This document shows positions 1 through 8,057 of a stretch of DNA of 62,551 nucleotides, piece by piece. The DNA is from Reyranellaceae bacterium. Lineage in GTDB: Bacteria > Pseudomonadota > Alphaproteobacteria > Reyranellales > Reyranellaceae. Within the stretch, counting starts at the first letter, position 1, and the number at the start of each line of letters is the position of its first letter. The notes beneath the pieces are model-generated. The model was given only the letters and a program-made list of their open reading frames with translations. It was not told the DNA's origin and searched no databases. The stretch spans positions 1 through 62,551 of the forward strand of contig JALHMM010000027.1 in the NCBI GenBank assembly GCA_022844045.1, written 5' to 3'. Made by a program: the position numbers and the translations under genes.

Positions 1-73
1 CCGGAGAGGACGGGTGACACACAAAGAATCCTTTTCCCAACGCCTTGCAATACCTCGCTAATTCCATATGCGA

Positions 74-197
74 TTCCCCTGCCCCGGAGGGGGAAGGTGC
101 CCGCAGGGCGGATGGGGGATGTCGAAGACGGACACCGCGTGCGTTGAAACATCCCCCATCCGTCGCTCCGCGCCACCTTCCCCCTCCGGGGGAAGGT
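74..197. repeat. Palindromic intergenic repeat, family 1, copy A
   Basis: An imperfect inverted repeat whose two ends both read as pyrimidine/purine arms of the type CCTTCCCCCTCCGGGGGAAGG, with an inner pair of arms around GGATGGGGGATGTCGAAGACG and its complement. Three further copies occur at 14662-14788, 19500-19643 and 50619-50750. This copy sits directly upstream of the ribosome binding site of the first gene, so it is transcribed as part of that leader if the promoter lies further upstream. Confidence 0.8.
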
Positions 198-218
198 AAA
201 AGGAGACAGGAGCAACCC

Positions 219-464
219 ATGAAGATCGACGGGACTCCCGGCAGCCTCAATCGCAACCGGCAGCTCCTGATCGCGCAGACAGCCTGGCAGGGCAGCGACG
301 AACGCCAGGCGCTCTGGATCATGCAGTGCATGCCCTGCGGCCACATGTACGGCGTCGACGCGCCCGATTTCTTCCAGCGCAAATGCCCGGCCTGCCAGGG
401 CGGCCCGCCCGGCCTGGTCGTGAAACCCGATGCGCCAGCGACCCCGCCCGGGAGTTCCTCATGA
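219..464 (+). CDS. Small C4 zinc-ribbon-like protein of unknown function
   Basis: The predicted protein has 81 residues. Start chosen at the ATG preceded by AGGAG/AGGAGC at 201-213; reading further upstream would run through the palindromic repeat and is not credible. The middle of the protein holds a CMPCG motif and, about 20 residues later, CPAC, which together look like a four-cysteine zinc ribbon. The C-terminus is proline/serine rich. The stop overlaps the next start as ATGA, so this gene is very probably translationally coupled to the two following small genes. I recognise no named family. Nothing identifies a partner or process. Confidence 0.72.
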   Translation: MKIDGTPGSLNRNRQLLIAQTAWQGSDERQALWIMQCMPCGHMYGVDAPDFFQRKCPACQGGPPGLVVKPDAPATPPGSSS

Positions 465-721
465 TGATCCGCACCACCTACAAGACCCTGTCCTTCGCCC
501 ACCCTTTCCAGCTCAAGGACATGGATGCGCCCCGCCCGGCGGGCGCCTACGTCGTGGAGACCGATGAGGAACGCCTGCAGGATCTGTCGTTCACCGCCTA
601 TCGGCGCGTCGCCACGCGCCTGCTGCTGCCGGGCGATCCGCGCGGCTCGATCCTCGGCGAGACGATCGAGGTCGATCCCCTGGAACTCGACGCGGCCCAG
701 GCGCGCGATGGCGCCACATGA
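461..721 (+). CDS. Small conserved-looking protein of unknown function
   Basis: 86 residues, starting at the ATG that overlaps the stop of the preceding gene (ATGA) and ending in a second ATGA overlap with the following gene. The protein has no cysteine cluster, signal or membrane segment. It is acidic toward the C-terminus, with a central segment around the words AYRRVATRLLLPG. The double ATGA coupling and the absence of a separate ribosome binding site argue that the three small genes are made together. The function is unknown. Confidence 0.68.
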   Translation: MMIRTTYKTLSFAHPFQLKDMDAPRPAGAYVVETDEERLQDLSFTAYRRVATRLLLPGDPRGSILGETIEVDPLELDAAQARDGAT

Positions 722-1191
722 CCCCCACCCAATCATCCCCCCGACTCGACGGCGCCTTCGACGCCTTCCTTTTTGCCGCCGTCGGCGAGGATGCCAGCGG
801 CATGCCGCTCAGCGTGCTGTCGGCGCTGAGCCGCCTCGACATCGATCCGTGGGCCGACGCCGACCGGCTGTCGCGCCTGCCGAAAGACTCCGCGATCGTC
901 GCGCTGGGACAGAGCATCGCGCTGCTGCCGCCGGGCGCATGGCTGGCGTCGGACGCGACCGCCATCGCCACCCGCCTGGTCGAGCTGCTGCCGAAGCCGG
1001 GCGCGACGCTGAAGGCCACGCCTCAGGCCTTCACCAAGCTGCCCGCCGACTGGAAGCGCTGGACAACGTGGGTGCTGGCCATCGCGGTGGTCGGAGTCGC
1101 CGGCTACCTCCTGATCGGCGCGCTCACCGCCGTCGAGCATCGCTCGGCCACCGGCGATTCCGGCCGATCTTATTTGTTACCAACACAATAA
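718..1191 (+). CDS. Unknown protein with one C-terminal membrane segment
   Basis: 157 residues, third member of an overlapping trio. Residues from about 121 to 140 form one hydrophobic segment (VLAIAVVGVAGYLLIGAL), preceded by a WKRW stretch, so it is predicted to be a tail- or near-tail-anchored membrane protein with its soluble domain at the N-terminus. The last codons run into an AT-rich patch that probably holds the promoter of the next gene. No family recognised. If the trio forms a unit, this would be its membrane anchor, but that is inference. Confidence 0.65.
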   Translation: MTPTQSSPRLDGAFDAFLFAAVGEDASGMPLSVLSALSRLDIDPWADADRLSRLPKDSAIVALGQSIALLPPGAWLASDATAIATRLVELLPKPGATLKATPQAFTKLPADWKRWTTWVLAIAVVGVAGYLLIGALTAVEHRSATGDSGRSYLLPTQ

Positions 1192-1200
1192 CGTATGTGA
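1171..1200 (+). promoter_or_regulatory. Candidate promoter/operator for the reductase-Rrf2 pair
   Basis: A short AT-rich island in GC-rich surroundings contains a perfect dyad TGTT-acc-AACA (1175-1185) and a TTGTTA hexamer (1174-1179) usable as a -35 element, with TATGTG or GTGATA downstream as possible -10. It overlaps the 3' end of the preceding gene and lies 41 bases before the reductase start. The downstream Rrf2 regulator is the natural candidate to bind it. No strong -10 match, so confidence is modest. Confidence 0.4.
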
Positions 1201-1241
1201 TAGGAAATCGCGTCAAGGTCCCGCAGCACGAGACGCCGCCT

Positions 1242-1826
1242 ATGAACCATCTCGTCGTATTGGCCCATCCGCGCGAGGGCAGCTTCACCCGCGATATCTG
1301 CGACATCTACATCAGGACGGTGCGCGCGCTCGGCCACACGGTGGTACTGCGCGACTTGTATGCGATGAAGTTCAATCCGGTGGCCAGCGTCGAGGACCTC
1401 AACGGCAACCGGACCGGCAAGATCCCCCAGGATATCAAGGTCGAGCAGGATCATCTGCTGTGGACGGACGTCATCGCGCTCTTCCATCCCATCTGGTGGA
1501 TCGACCGGCCTGCCATCCTCAAAGGCTATATCGACCGCGTCTTCACCTTCGGCTTCGCCTATGGCTACGGGCCCAGCGGCCCGATCGGCCTGATCAAGGG
1601 CAAGCGCTCGATCATCTTCACCAGCGCCGGCTCGACGCAGGAGCATTTCGACGCGAGCGGCAAGATGGGCGCCATCCGCGTGGCGCAGGATATGGGCACC
1701 ATGGAGTTCTGCGGCATCGACATGATCGAGCACGTGCATTTCTCGCCGCTCGGCACCCGCAGCACGGCGGAGATGGTCGAAGGCTACAAGCGGCGCGTCG
1801 AAGAGGTGGTGCGCGCGAATTCTTAG
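1242..1826 (+). CDS. NAD(P)H:quinone oxidoreductase, flavodoxin fold
   Basis: 194 residues. The N-terminus reads MNHLVVLAHPREGSF, the phosphate-binding first strand and loop of the flavodoxin_2 (KefF/MdaB/NQO1-like) family, and the centre carries the family words FHPIWWIDRPAILKGYIDRVF followed by a GKR/TSAGS segment that would contact the FMN or FAD isoalloxazine ring. Expected role is cytoplasmic two-electron reduction of quinones or other electrophiles by NAD(P)H. The gene precedes an Rrf2-type regulator in the same direction, an arrangement common for electrophile- or redox-responsive reductases. Substrate cannot be told from sequence. Confidence 0.88.
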   Translation: MNHLVVLAHPREGSFTRDICDIYIRTVRALGHTVVLRDLYAMKFNPVASVEDLNGNRTGKIPQDIKVEQDHLLWTDVIALFHPIWWIDRPAILKGYIDRVFTFGFAYGYGPSGPIGLIKGKRSIIFTSAGSTQEHFDASGKMGAIRVAQDMGTMEFCGIDMIEHVHFSPLGTRSTAEMVEGYKRRVEEVVRANS

Positions 1827-1897
1827 GATTGCGAAAGCAACAAAAGCGCGCGGCGCTGTGCTCTCGCCGCCGCCGGGCCTATAACGGCAGCCACACC

Positions 1898-2314
1898 ATG
1901 ACCCAATCCACCAAGCTCGCCTCGGCCGCCTACATCATGGCCTACGTGGCGCGGCACCAGCCTGAACACGTCACCACCGATGCGATCGCGCGCGCGCTGA
2001 AGGATCATCCGACGCGCGTGCGCCAGATCGTGGCGGCGCTGGTCAGGGCGGGATTGATGAAGTCGCTGCGCGGCGCCAGCGGCGGTATCGTGCTGGCGCG
2101 ACCGCCGTCGAAGATCACCTTCCGCCAGATCCACGCGGCGATCGGCGAGACGTCACCGCTGGCGCTGGCCATGCGCGCCGACGATCCCGGCCGCAACTTC
2201 CCCTGCAACGTCCATCCCGTCGTTTCCCGCCTCTACACCGACATCGAGGCCGACGCGCTGCGACGGCTGAGCCGCATCACCCTCGACAAGGTCATCGACC
2301 GCCGCGGCACGTAG
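1898..2314 (+). CDS. Rrf2 family transcriptional regulator
   Basis: 138 residues, normal length for Rrf2. The N-terminal half is a winged helix (YIMAYVARH, then the helix-turn-helix around DAIARALKDHPTRVRQIVAALVRAGL) followed by the glycine-rich wing word RGASGGIVLARPP typical of the family. Only one cysteine is visible (in NFPCNVHP), so it lacks the three-cysteine cluster of Fe-S sensors such as IscR and NsrR; it resembles the YwnA-like, cluster-free branch. Its position after the quinone reductase suggests that it regulates that gene, possibly through the dyad at 1175-1185. Confidence 0.87.
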   Translation: MTQSTKLASAAYIMAYVARHQPEHVTTDAIARALKDHPTRVRQIVAALVRAGLMKSLRGASGGIVLARPPSKITFRQIHAAIGETSPLALAMRADDPGRNFPCNVHPVVSRLYTDIEADALRRLSRITLDKVIDRRGT

Positions 2315-2400
2315 CGTCGGGCGCCTCCCTCCCTCTCCTCGCTGTACGGACCGGGGACATCGAAGACAGGCGCGGGACGGCAAACATCTTCGGCCCGCGC

Positions 2401-2510
2401 GCTACGCCGCCTTCCCGTCCGCTCCAGGCGTGCCGCCAGAGCACCGTCTGCGCGTCGGTACGCTCAACGTGGGTGCGCGGATTCTTCACCAATTGGCAGG
2501 GTCGCAGCAG
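2401..2510 (-). pseudogene. Decayed partial copy of the prfB 3' end
   Basis: On the minus strand this stretch translates to a remnant reading NPRTHVERTDAQTV, which corresponds to [14 protein letters not shown] near the C-terminus of the intact release factor gene just downstream. At base level it aligns with about 2825-2970, beginning with the shared GCTACGCCGCCTTC, except for a gap of about 33 bases after CCGCCAG. It lacks the rest of the gene. The intact copy and this remnant are in the same orientation and flank the entericidin gene. Confidence 0.72.
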
Positions 2511-2593
2511 CTAGATTCCGATCGGGCGGCACCAGCCCGGTTCGGTTCGTGATCTGATCCGAACGCAACCTCTGACGCTGTCATGCGTATACC

Positions 2594-2629
2594 AGACGCC
2601 GCGTAAAGGAGCGCTTGCTCCAGGCGTCT
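2594..2629 (+). promoter_or_regulatory. Nested hairpin upstream of ecnAB
   Basis: Outer arms AGACGCC (2594-2600) and GGCGTCT (2623-2629) enclose an inner stem GGAGC-gctt-GCTCC (2608-2621). It lies 26 bases before the entericidin start and would be in its 5' untranslated RNA. It could be a regulatory hairpin or a terminator protecting the gene from upstream transcription. About 30 bases upstream, GCAAC followed 16 bases later by CGTA is a poor match to an EcfG-type (general stress) promoter. Apart from the prfB remnant I see nothing else in 2315-2654. Confidence 0.45.
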
Positions 2630-2654
2630 AGACCCTTGTTTGTTGGAGAACACG

Positions 2655-2813
2655 ATGCGCCGCACCCTCGCCTTCGCATTCATGTCGCTGCTCGTGCTTT
2701 TCGGCGCGTCGACGCTGTTGACCGCCTGCAACACCGCCAAAGGCTTCGGCCGTGATGTCTCCAGCGGCGGCCGCGCCATCGAGCGGACCGCGGATCAGGC
2801 GACGCCGCGATAG
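2655..2813 (+). CDS. ecnB: Entericidin A/B family lipoprotein
   Basis: A 52-residue gene. A lipoprotein signal peptide (MRRTLAFAFMSLLVLFG...) ends in the lipobox LTAC, with Cys25 the lipidation site, followed by the family words NTAKGFGRDVSSGGRAIE. Ribosome binding site TTGGAGA lies 6-12 bases upstream. Known entericidins are small membrane lipoproteins (toxin/antidote pair in E. coli), and alphaproteobacterial members are often stress-induced. Only one member is present, so a toxin-antidote pair is not supported here. It lies tail to tail with prfB, 12 bases apart, and is bracketed by prfB-derived sequence. The symbol follows the family, not proven orthology. Confidence 0.85.
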   Translation: MRRTLAFAFMSLLVLFGASTLLTACNTAKGFGRDVSSGGRAIERTADQATPR

Positions 2814-2825
2814 GTTCCCGAGCCG

Positions 2826-3942
2826 CTACGCCGCCTTCTCGTCTTGCCCCAGCCGCGCCGCCAGTGACGCGGCCATGAACTCGTCGAGATCGCCATCGAG
2901 CACCTTCTGCGGGTCGGTGCGCTCGACGTTGGTGCGCAGGTCCTTGACCAGCTGATAGGGCTGCAGCACGTACGACCGGATCTGATGGCCCCAGCCGATG
3001 TCGGTCTTGGCCGCTTCCTGGGCCAGCTTCTCGGCCTCGCGCTTCTGCAGCTCGACCTCGTAGAGCCGCGCCTTGAGCATCTGCATCGCCTTGGCGCGGT
3101 TCTGGTGCTGGCTGCGCTCCTGCTGGCAGGCCACCGCGATGCCGGTCGGCAGATGCGTCAGGCGCACCGCGGAGTCGGTCTTGTTGACGTGCTGGCCGCC
3201 GGCGCCCGACGCCCGATACGTATCGACGCGCAGGTCTTTGTCCTGGATGTCGATCTCGATCGTGTCGTCAACCTCCGGGTAGACCCAGACCGAGGAGAAA
3301 CTGGTATGGCGGCGCGCCTGGCCGTCGAAGGGCGAGATGCGCACGAGACGGTGCACGCCGCTCTCGGTCTTCAGCCAGCCATAGGCGTTGGGGCCGTCGA
3401 CCTTCACGGTGCACGACTTGATGCCGGCCTCTTCGCCCGCGCTCTCCTCGAGGTAGCTGACCTTGTACCCGTGCTGCTGCGCCCAGCGCATGTACATGCG
3501 CGCCAGCATCTCGGCCCAGTCCTGCGCCTCGGTGCCGCCGGCGCCGGCATTGACCTCGAGATAGCAGTTGTTGGCATCGGCCTCGCCTGACAGCAACGAC
3601 TCCAGGCGCATCTTGCCGGCCTCGGCCTGCAGCGCCTTGAGGTTGGCCTCGGCCTCGTCGATCAGCGACTGATCGCCCTCTTCCTGGGCGAGCTCGATCA
3701 TCTCGACATTGGCGCGGGTCTCGCCTTCCATCCGGCGGACATTGGCGATCGCCTTGTCGAGCCGGTCACGCTCGCGCATCAGGCTCTGCGCGCGCTTGGC
3801 GTCGTTCCAGAAATCGGGGGCTTCGGCGGAAGCGTTCAGCTCCGCCAGACGATCGACGGCTGCGTCGAAGTCAAAGATGCCTCCTCAGCAGCCCGACCGA
3901 CTGCTGAATCTCGGCGACAACCGCCTCGATCTCCGCGCGCAT
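2826..3942 (-). CDS. prfB: Peptide chain release factor 2, with programmed +1 frameshift
   Basis: Recognises UGA and UAA stop codons and triggers peptide release. A 23-codon leader frame from the ATG at 3942 ends at an in-frame TGA in the shift site CTTTGAC (3876-3870), preceded by an internal Shine-Dalgarno AGGAGG (3885-3880) three bases upstream, as in E. coli. Skipping one base at 3873 joins it to the main frame for 371 residues in total. The anticodon-like SPF tripeptide falls near residues 203-205 and the catalytic GGQ near 248-250. Because the leader stop is UGA, RF2 scarcity promotes shifting, giving autoregulation. The gene follows mrcA on the same strand. Confidence 0.96.
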
Positions 3943-3965
3943 GAAACACACTCCTCATCCGTGGC

Positions 3966-3991
3966 CCCTCTCCCCGCAAGCGGGGAGAGGG
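3966..3991. repeat. Short hairpin between mrcA and prfB
   Basis: Perfect 12-base arms CCCTCTCCCCGC and GCGGGGAGAGGG separated by two bases. It lies between the mrcA stop and the prfB start. There is no T-run on the transcribed side, so it could be a weak terminator, an RNA-processing hairpin or a solitary palindromic repeat unit. Confidence 0.6.
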
Positions 3992-4011
3992 AGGAAAATG
4001 GGGAAGGTCGT

Positions 4012-6630
4012 CTAGTAGGTCTCGCCGGTGCCCGTCAAGGCGGGGCTGCCGGGCTTGGGCGGGCGCGGCGCGATCGGCGTGCTGGGCGGCGCGACGGGGC
4101 GTAGCGCGCCGTCGGCGCCCATGGCGGGCTGCATCGGACCAGAGGGGGCTGGCGGCGCCACGGCGATCACTTCGCTGTCGTCGGCGTCGGGCGTCGCCAC
4201 CGGCGCGCCGGGCAGACGGAACGGCGAGTAGCCGTCGAGCACCTGGAAGTCGCCGGAGGGCTCGGTGCCGGGCTTGAAGCCCTCCCAGATCGAGCCCTCC
4301 TCGCCCGAGTACATGCGCTGGCCGGTATAGGGATTGACCCGGATCATGCGCAGGCCCGGCGGCACGCGAAAGGGCGTCGGCGACTTGTCCTTCAGAAGCG
4401 TGCGCGCGACTTGCTCGAAGATCGGCACGGCGGCGCCGCCGCCGGTCTCGGTGCGACCCAGGGTACGCGGCTCGTCGAAGCCGATATAGACGCCGATCAC
4501 CACGTCGGGGGTCATGCCGATGAACCACACATCCTTGGCGTCGTTGGTGGTGCCGGTCTTGCCGGCGATCGGCCGGTTCAGCGCCGCCAGTCGCGCCGCC
4601 GTGCCGCGCGTCGTGACGCCCTGCATCATGTTGACGACCTGGTAGGTCAGCGCCGGGTCCATGAAGGGCTGACGGCGATCGACGATCGAAGGCATCTGCT
4701 CGTCGACCGGCGCGCCCTCGACCTTGCAGCCGTCGCACGTGCGCGGGTCATGGCGGAAGACGGTGCGGCCGTTGCGGTCCTGCACGCGGTCGATCAGGCT
4801 GGGCGTGATGCGCTTCGCCCCATTGCCCATCATCGCGTAGCCCATGGTCATGCGCAGCAAGGTGGTCTCGCCGGCGCCCAGCGACAGCGGCAAATAGCGA
4901 CGCATGTTATCGTCGACGCCGAAATCGCGGGCGATCCCCGAGACCTTGTCCATGCCGATGAACTTGGCCATGCGCACGGTCATCAGGTTGCGCGACTTCT
5001 CCAGGCCCTGGCGCACCGTGGTCGGCCCGAGGAAATCACCACCGTAGTTCTGCGGCCGCCACACCGGCTGGTTGCCGCCGGGATGGATCTCGATCGGCGC
5101 GTCGAGAACCATGACCGAGGGCGTCAGCCCGGCCTGCATCGCCGCAAGATAGACGAAGGGCTTGAACGCGGAGCCGGGCTGGCGATTGGCCTGGGTGGCG
5201 CGGTTGTACTGGCTGCGCAGGTAGCTCCAGCCGCCCGACATGGCGAGGATGCGGCCGGTCTGCGTGTCCATGATCAGGAGCGCGCCGTCGACGTTGGGGA
5301 TCTGGCGCAGGCCATAGCCCTGCGGCTTGCCGGCGGCCGGCGCCGGACCGCGCTCGACGGCGATCACGTCGCCGGGCTGCACGATGTCGCTCCAGCGCTG
5401 TGACAGAAAGCCGACCGTCTGGTTGGGCAAGGTGCGCCCGCGCGGGCTGTCCTTGTCCATCTGCACGATGCCCTCGCCATCGAGTGTGCCGATATGCGCG
5501 ACGTTGCCCTCGATCTTCAGCACCACGGCGGGGCGCCAGTTCGGCGGGCCGGTGAAGGGCCGGTCGGTCAGATGGCGGGTCAGGCGCTGCTTCCAGTTGT
5601 CGACGCCGGCCAGCTTTTCGGTGGCGCCGCGCCAGCCGTGCCGCTTGTCGTAGGCGATCAGGCCGTCGCGCAGCGCCTGGTCGGCCAGCCGCTGGACGTT
5701 GAAGTCGAGCGTCGTGCGCACCGTCAGGCCGCCTTCGTACAGGCCCTTGTCGCCGTAGGCGGCGAACAGGTTGCGCCGCACTTCCTCGGTGAAGAACTCG
5801 GCGGTGGCCAACTCGGGCGGTGCGCGGCGGCGCAGCGCCAGCTTCTCGGCGCGCGCGGCCTGCATCTCGGCCTCGGTGATATAGCCGTCCTCGAACATGC
5901 GCTGCAGGACGTAGTCGCGCCTGTTCCGTGCCACGTCGGCATTGCGCGCGATGCTGTAGCGGTTGGGCGCCTTGGGCAGGGCCGCGAGATAGGCCATCTC
6001 GCTCAAGCTCAATTCGTCGAGAGACTTATCGAAGTAGTTCAGCGCCGCGGCGGCGACGCCGTAGTTGCCGCCGCCGAGATAGATCTCGTTGAGGTACAGC
6101 TCGAGGATGCGGTTCTTGCTGAAGGCGTTCTCGATGCGGAAGGCGAGAATGGCCTCGCGGATCTTGCGCTGGATGGTGGCCTCGCCGCCGACCAGGAAGT
6201 TCTTGGCGACCTGCTGCGTGATGCTCGAGGCGCCCTCGGGCCGCCGGCCCTGCCCCATGTTCTGCAGGTTGGTGAGCAGCGCGCGGGTGACGCCGATCGG
6301 ATCGACGCCCCAATGGCGGAAGAAGCGTTGATCCTCGGCGGCGACGAAGGCCTGCACGAGGCGGCGCGGCATGGCGACGACCGGCACGAAGACGCGCTTT
6401 TCGCGGGCGTATTCGGCCAAGAGCTTGCCGTCGGCCGTATAGAGCCGGGTCGTGGTCGGCGGCTGGTAGTCGATCAGCTGCTTGTGGTCGGGCAGGCCGG
6501 GCGCGAAATGCCAGTAGATCGCGAAGGCTCCGCCCACGACGCAGACGATGGCCGCGAAGCCGGCATACATCATCCAACGGATCAGCCACACGGTCGGAAG
6601 GCCTCGAACCCTCAATTGCACGGACGGCAC
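4012..6630 (-). CDS. mrcA: Penicillin-binding protein 1A, bifunctional
   Basis: 872 residues. Polymerises glycan strands and cross-links peptides in the periplasm. A single N-terminal membrane anchor spans about residues 22-42. The glycosyltransferase domain begins with EDQRFFRHWGVD (catalytic Glu99) and the TQQVAKN and RKIREA motifs follow. The transpeptidase domain has the SxxK motif SAFK at 487-490, SRN at 546-548 and KTG at 691-693. The C-terminal tail is proline rich. Length and motif order are normal for class A PBPs. Neighbours prfB and an amidase are the usual alphaproteobacterial context, with the amidase and mrcA both serving the wall. Confidence 0.96.
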   Translation of the reverse strand: MPSVQLRVRGLPTVWLIRWMMYAGFAAIVCVVGGAFAIYWHFAPGLPDHKQLIDYQPPTTTRLYTADGKLLAEYAREKRVFVPVVAMPRRLVQAFVAAEDQRFFRHWGVDPIGVTRALLTNLQNMGQGRRPEGASSITQQVAKNFLVGGEATIQRKIREAILAFRIENAFSKNRILELYLNEIYLGGGNYGVAAAALNYFDKSLDELSLSEMAYLAALPKAPNRYSIARNADVARNRRDYVLQRMFEDGYITEAEMQAARAEKLALRRRAPPELATAEFFTEEVRRNLFAAYGDKGLYEGGLTVRTTLDFNVQRLADQALRDGLIAYDKRHGWRGATEKLAGVDNWKQRLTRHLTDRPFTGPPNWRPAVVLKIEGNVAHIGTLDGEGIVQMDKDSPRGRTLPNQTVGFLSQRWSDIVQPGDVIAVERGPAPAAGKPQGYGLRQIPNVDGALLIMDTQTGRILAMSGGWSYLRSQYNRATQANRQPGSAFKPFVYLAAMQAGLTPSVMVLDAPIEIHPGGNQPVWRPQNYGGDFLGPTTVRQGLEKSRNLMTVRMAKFIGMDKVSGIARDFGVDDNMRRYLPLSLGAGETTLLRMTMGYAMMGNGAKRITPSLIDRVQDRNGRTVFRHDPRTCDGCKVEGAPVDEQMPSIVDRRQPFMDPALTYQVVNMMQGVTTRGTAARLAALNRPIAGKTGTTNDAKDVWFIGMTPDVVIGVYIGFDEPRTLGRTETGGGAAVPIFEQVARTLLKDKSPTPFRVPPGLRMIRVNPYTGQRMYSGEEGSIWEGFKPGTEPSGDFQVLDGYSPFRLPGAPVATPDADDSEVIAVAPPAPSGPMQPAMGADGALRPVAPPSTPIAPRPPKPGSPALTGTGETY

Positions 6631-6726
6631 GCCCGCCCGCCCGAACTCTACGACGACTCACCTACGCGGTACACGACGCGCAGGCAATCGGGCGGTTGCG
6701 CACGCCCTCCTGATAAGGCGTGGGGA

Positions 6727-7584
6727 CTACGTTTTTTTCGCGGCGGGTACGGGGCCTGGTTGCGATGGTCGCGTGCCGAAATAACGATCAGCCGCGGCGG
6801 CGATAGCGCGCGCCAGCTTCTGATGATGCGCCTTGTTGAGCAGCAACCGCTCGTCGGCACGGTTCGACAGGTAGCCCAGCTCGAGCAGGATCGCCGGTAC
6901 GTCGGGCGCGGTGAGCACGGCGAAGCCGGCATGGCGATGGCTGCGTGGCAACGTCGCCACACCATGGTGCCGCAGCGCTTCGACCATGATGCCGGCGAAG
7001 GTCCTGGACTGGTTGACGGTGCCGCGCTGGGTCATCTCGATCAGCACGCTGGCGACGTCATCCGGCTGCCGGCGCAGGTCGATACCAGCGACCAGGTCGG
7101 CTTTGTTCTCCTTGGCCGCCAGGGCGGCGGCCTCGCGGTCGCTGGCCCCTTCGGACAGGGTATAGACCGTGGCGCCGCGCACACCGGAATCTGGATGTGA
7201 GTCGGCATGCAGGGAGATAAACAGGTCGGCCCTGGCCGCCCGCGCGCGGCTCACCCGCTCGCGCAGCGGCACGAAAAGATCGCCGCGCCGGGTGAGCGCG
7301 ACACGATAGCGGCGGCCGGCGGTCAGCTGGCGCTCAAGCTCGGTGGCCACGGCATAGACCACGGTCTTTTCGTGCATGCCCGAGGCGCCCGTCGTGCCCG
7401 GGTCGGCGCCGCCGTGGCCGGGGTCCAGCGCGATCAGCCTGGGCCTGGGCGGCGGCGCTGGCTTGGTCTTGGGCACGGTCGGCGCGGTGCGCGCGCTCTG
7501 GGCGAGCGCCGGCATGGCCAGTCCCATCGACCCGCCGACCAGAACGCCCAGCGCCAACCGACGCCTCAATCCATCATTACCCAT
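6727..7584 (-). CDS. amiC: N-acetylmuramoyl-L-alanine amidase (amidase_3)
   Basis: 285 residues. Cleaves the amide bond between MurNAc and the stem peptide, typically during septum splitting. The start is placed at the ATG at 7584, followed by RRRLALGVLV, a twin-arginine-like signal peptide ending in ALAQS; longer starts lie in the AT-rich promoter. The zinc-amidase core shows LDPGHGGADPG (first His ligand), the Glu of SGMHEKTV, FISLHADS (His ligand) and a C-terminal LLELGYLSN with the catalytic Glu. There is no N-terminal AMIN domain, unlike E. coli AmiC, so the symbol denotes the amidase_3 group only. Divergent from rne. Confidence 0.92.
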   Translation of the reverse strand: MGNDGLRRRLALGVLVGGSMGLAMPALAQSARTAPTVPKTKPAPPPRPRLIALDPGHGGADPGTTGASGMHEKTVVYAVATELERQLTAGRRYRVALTRRGDLFVPLRERVSRARAARADLFISLHADSHPDSGVRGATVYTLSEGASDREAAALAAKENKADLVAGIDLRRQPDDVASVLIEMTQRGTVNQSRTFAGIMVEALRHHGVATLPRSHRHAGFAVLTAPDVPAILLELGYLSNRADERLLLNKAHHQKLARAIAAAADRYFGTRPSQPGPVPAAKKT

Positions 7585-8057
7585 TGGTCGATGTTTATAT
7601 AAAATTCCTATTAAAATCAATATACTATTTGTTATTCTTCATGTTCTAGTGGGCCCAGTGACCACCACCGCCTAGAGATTGTGTTGTGGATTTGCCATGC
7701 GCGAGCGTATGGTGATTCCCGCGAACAGTCGTCGTCTGTCGGACGGTCCTTAGGGGTCGGTCGACGGCGTCGGCGGTCCGGCGCCGGAACGTTCAGCCGC
7801 TGTCACGCGGCGGGCGGTGATCGATGCGATCGCGCGGCGCCCTGTTTGGACCGACGGCGTCATGGTGATGACGGCTTCTACGAAACCCGGGGCCGGCGCA
7901 GCTTTTGTCGTCTCGGGGCACTGTGACCGTCCCTGTCCTGGCGTCTGACGCCGTTCGACAGGTCGACGACACTGTGTCTGCCGGTCCCGCTCTAAGCGAC
8001 GGGCGCCCGCCTGACCGTTCGCACAGGTGGCCCACGCTCCGTCGCGGAGCAATGGCG
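7585..8057 (+). promoter_or_regulatory. Divergent amidase/rne promoter region and long rne leader
   Basis: Bases 7591-7650 are strikingly AT rich (for example TTTATATAAAATT and TATACTATTTG), the strongest AT island in the window, and must hold promoters for the amidase and rne. Downstream, about 400 GC-rich bases separate it from the rne start, with no credible gene on either strand but many short complementary segments. In E. coli, rne has a long structured leader through which RNase E limits its own mRNA; a similar role is plausible here but unproven. No known riboswitch was recognised. Confidence 0.55.

Noticed and set aside
2655..2813. Entericidin toxin-antidote pair
   Set aside because: Only one lipoprotein gene is present; no second small lipoprotein gene is adjacent.
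2401..2823. Integrative element with attL/attR at the prfB 3' end
   Set aside because: No integrase or recombinase gene, and the remnant is too decayed to be a current attachment site; kept only as a duplication finding.
3966..3991. Intrinsic terminator after mrcA
   Set aside because: The stem is strong but there is no T-run on the relevant strand, so it is listed only as a hairpin.
5494..7200. Long open frame on the plus strand opposite mrcA and the amidase
   Set aside because: Repetitive Arg/Ala/Gly composition with no recognisable domain, opposite two clear genes; high-GC antisense frames are commonly open.
7681..7926. Possible small gene in the rne leader
   Set aside because: Arg/Gly-rich translation without RBS or recognisable motif; the region fits an untranslated leader better.
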